A stretch of DNA of 9,992 bases from CAUUCF01 sp045580225 (GTDB lineage: Bacteria; Pseudomonadota; Gammaproteobacteria; UBA9339): assembly GCA_045580225.1 (NCBI GenBank), contig JAZNNJ010000027.1, forward strand, positions 1 through 9,992, read 5' to 3'. Made by a program: the position numbers and the translations under genes. Positions 1 to 6,321 of the stretch are shown here, piece by piece (position 1 is the first letter of the stretch; each line of letters starts with the position of its first letter). The notes below the pieces were generated by a model, which worked only from the letters and a program-made list of their open reading frames with translations, was not told the DNA's origin and did no database searches.

Positions 1-1
1 A

Positions 2-205
2 AGTGTTAAGACTTACGATCAAGCAATTATATTGGAGTTAAAAGTGGCTAAAAGTTTAAAAGAATTAGAAACTACTAGTCAAAAAGCCCTGCAACAAATA
101 GAGGAAAGAGAATACGCTAAAAATCTTTACGATGAAGGTTATGAAGTAATCGGTAGTTATGGAGTGGCTTTTTTTAGAAAGAAAAGCTTAGTTGTTAAGG
201 GTTGA
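2..205 (+). CDS. PD-(D/E)XK nuclease-family protein (DUF1703 type), C-terminal fragment cut by window edge
   Basis: Only the last 67 codons are present; the start lies outside the window. Reading from base 2, the frame is open to a TGA at 203-205. The visible part contains ILELKV, an E-x-K half of a PD-(D/E)XK active site (residues 9-15 of the fragment), followed by a helix with QQIEEREYA and a closing strand ending in GVAFFRKK. This order (ELKV, then A-x-Q-I-x-x-x-x-Y, then G-x-A-F-x-x-K) is the signature of the DUF1703 nuclease domain, usually found at the C-terminus of proteins with an AAA-ATPase-like N-terminal domain. Such proteins occur in many copies in some host-associated bacteria; their role is poorly known. 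The gene converges on relA and its last 11 bp overlap relA's 3' end on the other strand. Family call is fairly firm; function is not. Confidence 0.75.
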   Translation, partial: SVKTYDQAIILELKVAKSLKELETTSQKALQQIEEREYAKNLYDEGYEVIGSYGVAFFRKKSLVVKG

Positions 206-2042
206 AGTCTTTAATGGCTATTGATTCATTTTGCCATGTTACTTCAATTATCTTTTGTGGGTAGAGGTTAGCCATTTTCTTGAAATTTTTACAGTTACTT
301 CTATGAATAGTGATTCCTTTTAATTTTGTTATATATCCTATTATTGGTTCATTAAAAGATGGGTTGCAGCATTTAGCGTGATTAATTAATAAATTATTTA
401 TATTTCCTTTTATTTTAATAAAAGTATTTTTTTTATTATTTGTTTTATTTGCTTTTGGTATTTTTTTTGTGGATAAACGTTTTTCTGAAGATAAAATATC
501 TTCTAATTGTTGAATTTTAAGTTGGCCTGACCCTAAATTTTCCCATAAATTTTGTATTGATGAAAATTTAAATTTATTTAGCCATATGGTAGGTTCAACA
601 GGCTTTTTAATTTTTTTTATTAATTTATTATATAATTGTTCACCTGTTATTCGATAATTTTTTAAAGATTCTTTTTTAAACCAATGAGTAATTTTATTTT
701 TGGCACGACTAGTACGGATATAACCTAAATTACTAATTAACCAATCTCTTTTTGGGTTGCTACGTAAGCTAGTAATGATTTCTATTTTGTCTCCATTTTT
801 TAATAATTGGTTTAACGGGGAAATATTATCATTAATTTTTGCGCCGATACAATGATGTCCTACACTTTCATGAATGTAATATGCAAAATCTAACGGAGTA
901 GATAGGAAGGGCATTTCGATAATATCACCTTTAGGTGTTAAAACATAAATAAAATCGTTAAAAATAGAAGTTAATTTAATGTCAAGGTTTTTTTGCCAAG
1001 CCATTAATTCATGTAGCCAATTTAGTTTTAGCTGATAAGTATCCATTTTACTATTTTCTTTATAAATCCAGTGCGCTGCTATACCTAGTTCTGCAAATTG
1101 ATGCATTTCTTGGGTGCGAATTTGGATCTCTACTATTTGTTGTAATATTGGTTCATATATAATGGCTGTGTGAATCGATTGGTATCCATTAGGTTTTGGA
1201 GTGGCGATATAATCATCTAATTCTTCAGGTATATATTTCCAGTTATCATGAATAATGCTTAATACTTGGTAGCATTCGGTTACAGATTTTACCAAAATAC
1301 GTATAGCAATAATATCGAAAATTCCGTTAAAATTGGTATTTTTGCGGATCATTTTTCGGTAAATGCTATGAAGATGTTTTACGCGACCAGTAATTTTTAT
1401 ATCGGAAATTGAGTTTAAAAGTCGTTCCAAATGTTTGATGATTTCCTGAATCCGTTTTTCAGAATTTGGGAAATAGCTGTTAATCTGTCGTTTTAAATTC
1501 TGATATTCAATTGGTTTAGAAAATTTAAAAGTTAAATTTTCTAGTTCCCATTTTAATTGCGTTATTCCTAAACGATTTGCTAATGGATTATAAATTATTT
1601 CTGCTTCTTTGGCTAATTGTGACGATAATTCGTTGTTTAGATCTATTCTTCGCATTTTTATCAGATGTTCGGCAATTTTTAAAATAATTAATCTAGTATC
1701 TGTAGCCATTACTAGAAACATTTTTCGTAAATTATCAATATTTTGGTAAGAATTTATAATTTGTTGGTTGATTACGGTTAATTTATCTAGATTTTTTAAT
1801 TTTATAAGTAGTTGTAAAACAGTATTATGTAAATAAGGTGCGAAATCTTCTTTATTTTCAGGAAAAATCTTATTTTCATAAATTAATGCAGTGGCAAGAG
1901 TTTCTTCGTCAAAATTTAAAGATGATAATAGATGAACTAATTCTATACTAGGTTGGTCAATAGAAAAACGCTCAGTAATAAAATACCAAGCATTTCTAAC
2001 TAAATACGATCGTTGAATTAATTCATTGATGTTTGCTGTCAT
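195..2042 (-). CDS. relA: RelA-type (p)ppGpp synthetase lacking the C-terminal ACT/RRM domain
   Basis: 615-residue ribosome-associated synthetase that makes the alarmone (p)ppGpp from ATP and GDP/GTP during amino-acid starvation. Domains in order: a degenerate hydrolase region (about 1-185) without the catalytic His-Asp pair, as in RelA; the synthetase (about 190-330) with GRVKHLHSIYRK (219-230) and PKPNGYQSIHT (282-292); the TGS domain (about 362-425); a helical linker; and a zinc-finger-like domain with Cys-Cys at 558-559, His580 and Cys584. The ELDD tetrapeptide (274-277) is the EXDD signature of monofunctional RelA rather than the RXKD of SpoT/Rel. E. coli RelA is 744 residues; this protein stops shortly after the zinc finger, so the terminal ACT/RRM domain is missing. 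It starts 3 nt after mutL with no clear Shine-Dalgarno site, suggesting translational coupling. The assignment is firm; whether the shortened protein is fully regulated is unknown. Confidence 0.93.
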   Translation of the reverse strand: MTANINELIQRSYLVRNAWYFITERFSIDQPSIELVHLLSSLNFDEETLATALIYENKIFPENKEDFAPYLHNTVLQLLIKLKNLDKLTVINQQIINSYQNIDNLRKMFLVMATDTRLIILKIAEHLIKMRRIDLNNELSSQLAKEAEIIYNPLANRLGITQLKWELENLTFKFSKPIEYQNLKRQINSYFPNSEKRIQEIIKHLERLLNSISDIKITGRVKHLHSIYRKMIRKNTNFNGIFDIIAIRILVKSVTECYQVLSIIHDNWKYIPEELDDYIATPKPNGYQSIHTAIIYEPILQQIVEIQIRTQEMHQFAELGIAAHWIYKENSKMDTYQLKLNWLHELMAWQKNLDIKLTSIFNDFIYVLTPKGDIIEMPFLSTPLDFAYYIHESVGHHCIGAKINDNISPLNQLLKNGDKIEIITSLRSNPKRDWLISNLGYIRTSRAKNKITHWFKKESLKNYRITGEQLYNKLIKKIKKPVEPTIWLNKFKFSSIQNLWENLGSGQLKIQQLEDILSSEKRLSTKKIPKANKTNNKKNTFIKIKGNINNLLINHAKCCNPSFNEPIIGYITKLKGITIHRSNCKNFKKMANLYPQKIIEVTWQNESIAIKDFNP

Positions 2043-2045
2043 TTT

Positions 2046-3938
2046 TTAAGTACGTAAAAACAATTTATTTAAGTCTTTTTGGGTTAATTGGATCCAAGTA
2101 GGACGACCGTGATTACAACGATCACTATTTGGTAGTTGTTCTATCTTTCTTAGTAGTTGATCTCCTTCTTGTAAAGTTATAACCTGTCCTGATCGGATGC
2201 TATTATGACAAGCTAATGTAGCTAAAAAATGATTGATTTTATTCACTACTTCATCGGTACTTGAAAATGTTTCTAATTCTTTTATTACATCAGTAAATAT
2301 TGTCTCTGTTTCATTTTTTAAAATAGCAGGTATACTTAGTAAGATAATTGTATTTTCTCCACTATCTCGCCATTCAAAGCCTAGTTGTCTTAAAAGTAAA
2401 TCGAATGTTTCTAGTGTTTCTATGTTTTTAATCTTTATTGTTAATGGTGATATTAGGCGTTGGGATGGTAATTTTTTATATTTAGTCATTTCTATTTTTA
2501 AGTTTTCATAAGTAATTCGCTCACAAGCAGCGTGGATATCTATAATTATTAGACCTTGGTTATTTTTAGATAATAAATAGGTATTATGGAGTTGTGTTAT
2601 AGCTTGGCCTAGATCAATATGATTAGATAGATTTTGTTTTACAGGCAATTCTTGATTTTTTACGTTGTTTGTATTGCTGCTGTTATTTAATTGATTATAG
2701 TTATTTATCGGGGGATCAATTATCTGAAGTTTATTTCTGATTTGGTTAATTTTGGATACAGAATTTATTTTGTCAAAATTATGTGATGGTTTTATCGTGG
2801 AAAAATAAGTTTTAGATTCCTCTTTAAATTGATCGCTAATATTTTTAGCTTCATTGTTACCTGTTGATTTTTTAACTGATGATTTTGTCTGAGTTAAAGA
2901 GTCAATTTGTGTGGGCTGTTGCAAGGTTATTGGATTAGTTTTTCTGTACATTAAGCTTTGTTTTAAAGAGTTTAGTATTAATCCGTAAATTAATTGAGGA
3001 TCGTTAAATCTTACCTCATTTTTAGTAGGATGAACGTTGACATCAAAAAATTGGGGATTAACTTCCAAAAAAAGTAACGTAACTGGGTAAGTATGATTTG
3101 GCAAAAGATCTTGGTATGCTGAGCGAATAGCATGTAGCAAATTTTTGTCTTTAATCCAACGGCGATTTAGATATAGATATTGAAAATCACTTTGATTTTT
3201 ATGCAAACTAGGTTCACTTATCCAACCGTATAATCGATAACCATCTATTTCAGCTTTTACTGGTAGCGCTTTTTCAGCAAAATTTTCGGCCAAAATTTTA
3301 TTGGCTCTATACAGTTGCGTCTTTTCATCAAAAGCTGGTGAAAATTGCCAAATATTTTTTTTATTATGTCGGAAGGTAAAATTAATTTCATTACGGCTGA
3401 GAATCAATTTACCTAACCAGTCATTTAGATAATTATATTCGGTAGAAGGTTTTTTTAGAAATTTTTGTCTTACTGGAACATTGAAAAATAAGTCACGAAC
3501 TTCAATGGTAGTACCTATTGGGTGAGTATCTGGTGCAATAGAGTATTCGTTAGGGTTGCCTTCGCAGTTTATTTGATAAGCTATTTTTGCTTCAGAGGTA
3601 CGCGAGATTAATTTTAGTTTGGATACTGATGCTATACTTGCTAGTGCTTCTCCTCTGAAACCTAAACTTGTCAAGGTGTTTAAATCTGTAAACTCTTTGA
3701 TTTTGCTGGTGGCATGTTGAACTAAAGCTAATGGCAAATCTTCTTTTTCGATGCCGTGTCCATTATCTTGAATTTTTAAAAAAGTAGTACCACCATTTTC
3801 TACTTCTATTGTAATTTGATCTGCAAATGCATCGAAACTGTTTTCTAGTAATTCTTTTAATACAGAGCTAGGGCGTTCTATAACCTCTCCAGCGGCAATC
3901 TGATTAATTATTTGTGGCTTTAAAAGTTTAATTGCCAT
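2046..3938 (-). CDS. mutL: DNA mismatch repair protein MutL (endonuclease-type)
   Basis: 630-residue MutL, the ATP-driven matchmaker between MutS and strand removal in mismatch repair. The N-terminal GHKL ATPase shows KELLENSFDA (28-37, catalytic Glu29), DNGHGI (58-63), ATSKI (76-80) and GFRGEAL (93-99); the transducer domain carries HPTKNEVRF (303-311). A low-complexity Asn/Ser/Lys-rich linker (about 340-440) joins the C-terminal dimerisation domain. That domain has DIHAACERITYE (467-478), ACHNSIR (576-582), CNHGRP (608-613) and a terminal FLR, which match the metal-binding motifs of MutL homologues that nick DNA themselves. The usual Gln of DQHA is Ile here; Met is seen at this place in other gammaproteobacteria. 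This predicts a nicking MutL, as in bacteria without MutH. The start is supported by an AGGAAAGAGGAAG purine-rich ribosome site just upstream. relA follows after 3 nt, an unusual partner for mutL. Confidence 0.97.
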   Translation of the reverse strand: MAIKLLKPQIINQIAAGEVIERPSSVLKELLENSFDAFADQITIEVENGGTTFLKIQDNGHGIEKEDLPLALVQHATSKIKEFTDLNTLTSLGFRGEALASIASVSKLKLISRTSEAKIAYQINCEGNPNEYSIAPDTHPIGTTIEVRDLFFNVPVRQKFLKKPSTEYNYLNDWLGKLILSRNEINFTFRHNKKNIWQFSPAFDEKTQLYRANKILAENFAEKALPVKAEIDGYRLYGWISEPSLHKNQSDFQYLYLNRRWIKDKNLLHAIRSAYQDLLPNHTYPVTLLFLEVNPQFFDVNVHPTKNEVRFNDPQLIYGLILNSLKQSLMYRKTNPITLQQPTQIDSLTQTKSSVKKSTGNNEAKNISDQFKEESKTYFSTIKPSHNFDKINSVSKINQIRNKLQIIDPPINNYNQLNNSSNTNNVKNQELPVKQNLSNHIDLGQAITQLHNTYLLSKNNQGLIIIDIHAACERITYENLKIEMTKYKKLPSQRLISPLTIKIKNIETLETFDLLLRQLGFEWRDSGENTIILLSIPAILKNETETIFTDVIKELETFSSTDEVVNKINHFLATLACHNSIRSGQVITLQEGDQLLRKIEQLPNSDRCNHGRPTWIQLTQKDLNKLFLRT

Positions 3939-3963
3939 ATCTTCCTCTTTCCTTTAAGAAAAC

Positions 3964-3991
3964 ATTATAAAGAAAAGAGGGAAAAAAGCAA
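3964..3991 (-). promoter_or_regulatory. Candidate sigma-70 promoter for mutL-relA
   Basis: On the minus strand a perfect TATAAT (3969-3964) lies 25 nt upstream of the mutL ATG. TTGCTT (3991-3986) sits 16 bp further upstream as a partial -35. Transcription from here would give a leader of about 20 nt carrying the AGGAAAGAGG ribosome site. In such AT-rich DNA a TATAAT can arise by chance, so confidence is moderate. Confidence 0.45.
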
Positions 3992-4036
3992 AAAAATCTT
4001 TTTTTTTACCGTATTTTCTACTAATTACATTTACGG
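3990..4036 (-). terminator. Weak terminator-like structure downstream of prs
   Basis: Directly after the prs stop codon the minus strand carries a 5-bp stem CCGTA/TACGG (4036-4032 with 4013-4009, 18-nt loop). It is followed by an A9 run, GA and a T7 run, then GC and T6. The A/T runs could pair, and the T tracts could act as the uridine tail. The stem is short and GC-poor, so partial read-through from prs into mutL-relA is likely if this works as a terminator at all. Confidence 0.3.
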
Positions 4037-4975
4037 CTAATTATTAAATAAAGCACTTACTGATAATTTCTGATCAACACAACGTATAGTATCGGCTAGT
4101 AAATTACTAATTGTTAGTTGTCTAATCTTAGAGCAATTTTTAGCACTTTCGCTCAAAACTACTGTATCTGTAACAACTACTTCTTGTATTGGCGAATTTT
4201 CTAAGTTACCAATAGCATTACCCGATAAGATAGGGTGGGTAGCATAAACAGTAACAGTATTTGCTCCTTCATCGGCCAGCTTTTTTGCTGCTAAACAAAT
4301 AGTACCGGCCGTATCAATAATGTCATCAACCAACAAACAATCTTTTCCTTTTACATCACCTATAATATTCATTTCAGTTACCTGATTGTAAGTTTCCCGA
4401 CGTTTATCTATAACCGCAAAATTAATTCCTCCTAATCGTTTAGCTACTGCTCTTGCTCTTGCTACACCTCCGATATCAGGAGAAACAACAATGGGAGATG
4501 CTAAATGTTTATGTTCAATGTCTTTATATATTATGGTAGTGCCGTATACGTTATCTACAGGTATGCAAAAAAAACCTTGAATTTGTTCTGCGTGCAAATC
4601 AACAGTTATTAGCCTAGAAATACCAGCAACTTCCATCAGATCAGCTATAACTCTAGCACTAATCGGTACCCTGGAGGAGCGAATTCTACGATCTTGCCTA
4701 GCATAACCAAAATAAGGTACTACAGCTGTAATACTAGCAGCCGATGCCCTTCGCAAAGCATCAACCATAATAATTAACTCCATCAAATTGTCATTTGTGG
4801 GAGCACACGTAGGCTGTAAAACGAACACTTCGTGCCCTCGAACATTTTCTAGTATTTCTACCATTATTTCGCCATCGCTGAACTTGCCTACTTTGGCTTT
4901 ACCTAATTCAATGCCTAAATTAAAAGCTATTCGATTAGCTAAATCTAAATTAGCGTTACCGGAGAATAATTTCAT
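4037..4975 (-). CDS. prs: Ribose-phosphate pyrophosphokinase (PRPP synthetase, class I)
   Basis: 312-residue cytoplasmic enzyme that transfers pyrophosphate from ATP to ribose 5-phosphate, making PRPP for purine, pyrimidine, histidine, tryptophan and NAD synthesis. All class I hallmarks are present: FSDGE (32-36), the catalytic flexible-loop sequence YARQDRR (91-97), the metal-binding DLHAEQIQGFF (126-136), SPDIGG (165-170), KRR (191-193) and the ribose-phosphate/PRPP loop VDDIIDTAGT (216-225). Length is close to the 315 residues of the E. coli enzyme; the start MKLFSGN matches that protein from its fourth residue. A GGAG ribosome site lies about 7 nt before the ATG. The gene is transcribed away from tRNA-Phe, from a well-formed promoter about 40 bp upstream. 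In E. coli it neighbours ispE/ychM; here it sits next to the rpsF operon, divergently. Confidence 0.98.
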   Translation of the reverse strand: MKLFSGNANLDLANRIAFNLGIELGKAKVGKFSDGEIMVEILENVRGHEVFVLQPTCAPTNDNLMELIIMVDALRRASAASITAVVPYFGYARQDRRIRSSRVPISARVIADLMEVAGISRLITVDLHAEQIQGFFCIPVDNVYGTTIIYKDIEHKHLASPIVVSPDIGGVARARAVAKRLGGINFAVIDKRRETYNQVTEMNIIGDVKGKDCLLVDDIIDTAGTICLAAKKLADEGANTVTVYATHPILSGNAIGNLENSPIQEVVVTDTVVLSESAKNCSKIRQLTISNLLADTIRCVDQKLSVSALFNN

Positions 4976-5016
4976 AACAACTCCACTATAAATAAATTAG
5001 TCTATGCTTAGACAAA

Positions 5017-5045
5017 TTGATAAACTTTTTGTATTTACTTGTCAA
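5017..5045 (-). promoter_or_regulatory. Sigma-70 promoter of prs
   Basis: Minus-strand TTGACA (5045-5040), a 17-bp spacer, then TATCAA (5022-5017). The -35 is perfect, the spacing optimal and the -10 has four of six consensus bases. Transcription would start near 5010, giving a leader of about 35 nt with the GGAG ribosome site. It lies back to back with the tRNA-Phe promoter. Confidence 0.65.
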
Positions 5046-5077
5046 GGATAAAGAATGTATGGTTTTCTAGTTTTTAG

Positions 5078-5108
5078 TTGACAACGATTAATTATCTGCT
5101 AGTATAAA
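5078..5108 (+). promoter_or_regulatory. Sigma-70 promoter of tRNA-Phe (and perhaps the rpsF operon)
   Basis: TTGACA (5078-5083) is followed after 16 bp by TAGTAT (5100-5105), preceded by TG in the extended -10 form TGCTAGTAT. An overlapping TATAAA (5103-5108) at 19-bp spacing is an alternative -10. Either would start transcription about 15-20 nt before the mature tRNA. Confidence 0.55.
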
Positions 5109-5129
5109 GCTGTTTTATTTACGAGTTTG

Positions 5130-5202
<73 letters not shown>

Positions 5203-5219
5203 ATTCTATTTAAAATGGT

Positions 5220-5240
5220 AGACTAGATAGTCTTTCTCTT
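5220..5240 (+). terminator. Small hairpin with pyrimidine tail after tRNA-Phe
   Basis: AGACT (5220-5224), loop AGAT and AGTCT (5229-5233) form a 5-bp stem followed by TTCTCTTT. It could be a weak terminator or processing signal between the tRNA and rpsF. The stem is short and the tail is interrupted by C, so support is weak. Confidence 0.25.
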
Positions 5241-5241
5241 T

Positions 5242-5257
5242 GTTGCCCTTCGGTAAC
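5242..5257 (+). promoter_or_regulatory. Hairpin in the rpsF leader
   Basis: GTTGCC (5242-5247), loop CTTC and GGTAAC (5252-5257) pair over six positions, one of them G-U. It is the only GC-containing hairpin seen in the leader, 27 nt before the rpsF start. S6:S18 is known to repress its own operon in several bacteria by binding a leader hairpin. This element is in the right place, but I cannot match the described consensus with confidence. Confidence 0.35.
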
Positions 5258-5284
5258 TTTATAAATAAACCAAAAGGAGAAAAA

Positions 5285-5638
5285 ATGAGACATTACGAAA
5301 TAATATTTTTGGTTCACCCGGATCAGAGTGAGCAAGTTCCTATGATGTTGGAGCGTTATAAAAACATCGTAAAAAATTATGAAGGTTTGATTCACCGTTG
5401 TGAGGATTTAGGTAGACGAGTTTTAGCTTATCCAATAGATAAGTTTCATAAAGCTCATTATGCTTTGTTAAACATCGAGAGCAATTTGGATGCGTTAAAT
5501 GAGATTACTGAAAGTTTCAAATTTAATGACGCTATTTTGCGTTATCTGGTTTTGCAAAGAAAGCAACCTATAAATATGGAGTCTTGCTTATTAAAAGCTA
5601 AAGATGATAATCACAAAGAAGAAGGTGAACGATGGTAG
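5285..5638 (+). CDS. rpsF: 30S ribosomal protein S6
   Basis: 117-residue S6, which pairs with S18 on the platform of the small subunit. The sequence follows the E. coli protein: it opens MRHYEIIFLVHPDQSEQVP, then has LGRRVLAYPIDKFHKAHYAL (about 42-61) and FKFNDAILRYLV (about 79-90). It ends in a short charged tail, a little shorter than the E. coli acidic tail. An open frame continues upstream to a TTG at 5240. The ATG at 5285 is chosen because it has an AAGGAG ribosome site (5274-5279) 5 nt away and matches the family N-terminus exactly. Its last 7 nt overlap rpsR, so the two partner proteins are translationally coupled. Confidence 0.98.
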   Translation: MRHYEIIFLVHPDQSEQVPMMLERYKNIVKNYEGLIHRCEDLGRRVLAYPIDKFHKAHYALLNIESNLDALNEITESFKFNDAILRYLVLQRKQPINMESCLLKAKDDNHKEEGERW

Positions 5639-5841
5639 TCGAAAAAAAACAATTTTACGATGAAAAAATTGATTATAAAAATATTGATTTCTTGCGTAAG
5701 AGTATTTTAGAAAGTGGTCGTATTATTCCTGGTAGATTAGTTGGTTTGTCTCCTAGCAAACAGCGTAAGATGGCTAGAGCGATAAAATTAGCTAGATTTT
5801 TGGCTTTGCTGCCTTATACAGATAAACATCATAAAAATTAA
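5632..5841 (+). CDS. rpsR: 30S ribosomal protein S18, short divergent N-terminus
   Basis: 69-residue S18, the partner of S6 on the 30S platform near the mRNA exit. The core is recognisable: KIDYKNIDFLRKSILESG (about 12-29), GRIIPGRL, KMARAIKLARFLALLPYTDKH (about 46-66). The family's basic N-terminal segment with RRRKFCRF is absent; the protein begins MVVEKKQFYDEK. The GTRAKYQRQLA segment of E. coli is GLSPSKQRKMA here. The start cannot be moved upstream because a TGA (5626-5628) precedes it in frame, and AAGGTG 7 nt before the ATG fits a ribosome site. It overlaps rpsF by 7 nt. The identity is clear from both core and context; the altered N-terminus is odd. Confidence 0.95.
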   Translation: MVVEKKQFYDEKIDYKNIDFLRKSILESGRIIPGRLVGLSPSKQRKMARAIKLARFLALLPYTDKHHKN

Positions 5842-5859
5842 TGTGAGCGAGGAATAGCG

Positions 5860-6309
5860 ATGGAAGTTATTTTATTAGAAAACGTGCGAAATCTAGGTAA
5901 GATTGGAAATAGGGTTGTTGTAAAGCCGGGATACGCTAGAAATTTTTTGATCCCTTATGGTAAAGCGATTGTAGTGAATAAAACTAATTTGGCTAAGTTT
6001 GAGTCTCAAAGGGAAGAATTAGAGAAACGGGCGCTAGATGAGTTGAATGCAGCCAAGGCTCGAGCTGAGAATTTTGCAGCAGTTAATTTGATTGTTCCAG
6101 TAAAAGCAACTGATGACGGCAAGCTTTTTGGTTCGGTTGGAGTTGCTGTTATTGCAGAAGCTTTTGTTGCACAGGGTTTGGCCGTCAAAAAGAATGAAAT
6201 TAGTTTACCACAGGGTGTAATTCGTCAGCTCGGAACTTACGAAGTAGTTTTGATGTTGCATAGTGAAGTAACATTGAAGATAAAGGTGAGTATTGTTAAC
6301 GAAAAGTAA
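5860..6309 (+). CDS. rplI: 50S ribosomal protein L9
   Basis: 149 residues, the same length as E. coli L9. It has the standard two-domain plan. The N-terminal domain binds 23S rRNA at the base of the L1 stalk (MEVILLENVRNLGKIG, then VVVKPGYARNFLIPYGKA, about 19-36). A long charged connecting helix (about 41-74) follows, and the C-terminal domain includes DDGKLFGSVG (about 85-94). L9 extends away from the ribosome and limits frameshifting and ribosome crowding. A GAGGAA ribosome site lies upstream of the ATG, 18 nt after rpsR. Base composition is less AT-rich than in the downstream genes, as is common for ribosomal protein genes. Confidence 0.98.
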   Translation: MEVILLENVRNLGKIGNRVVVKPGYARNFLIPYGKAIVVNKTNLAKFESQREELEKRALDELNAAKARAENFAAVNLIVPVKATDDGKLFGSVGVAVIAEAFVAQGLAVKKNEISLPQGVIRQLGTYEVVLMLHSEVTLKIKVSIVNEK

Positions 6310-6321
6310 GCATGTTTTTTT

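Noticed and set aside
2233..2511. Open frame of 92 codons on the plus strand inside mutL
   Set aside because: Lies wholly antisense to a well-conserved mutL C-terminal domain; Ser/Phe/Ile-rich composition of a shadow frame and no recognisable motif.
3944..3980. Inverted repeat CCTCTTTCCT/AGAAAAGAGG between mutL and its promoter
   Set aside because: One arm is the mutL ribosome site itself and the pairing has a mismatch and a 17-nt loop. It could occlude the site, but polypurine/polypyrimidine matches like this arise easily here.
4788..4991. Open frame of 67 codons on the plus strand over the prs start
   Set aside because: Antisense to the conserved N-terminus of prs; no ribosome site and no family resemblance.
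5240..5284. Upstream TTG extension of rpsF
   Set aside because: The extra 15 residues do not match S6, and the ATG at 5285 has a strong AAGGAG site and the conserved MRHYEI start.
5210..5395. Minus-strand open frame across the rpsF leader and start
   Set aside because: Antisense to rpsF; hydrophobic and aromatic low-information sequence and no upstream ribosome site.
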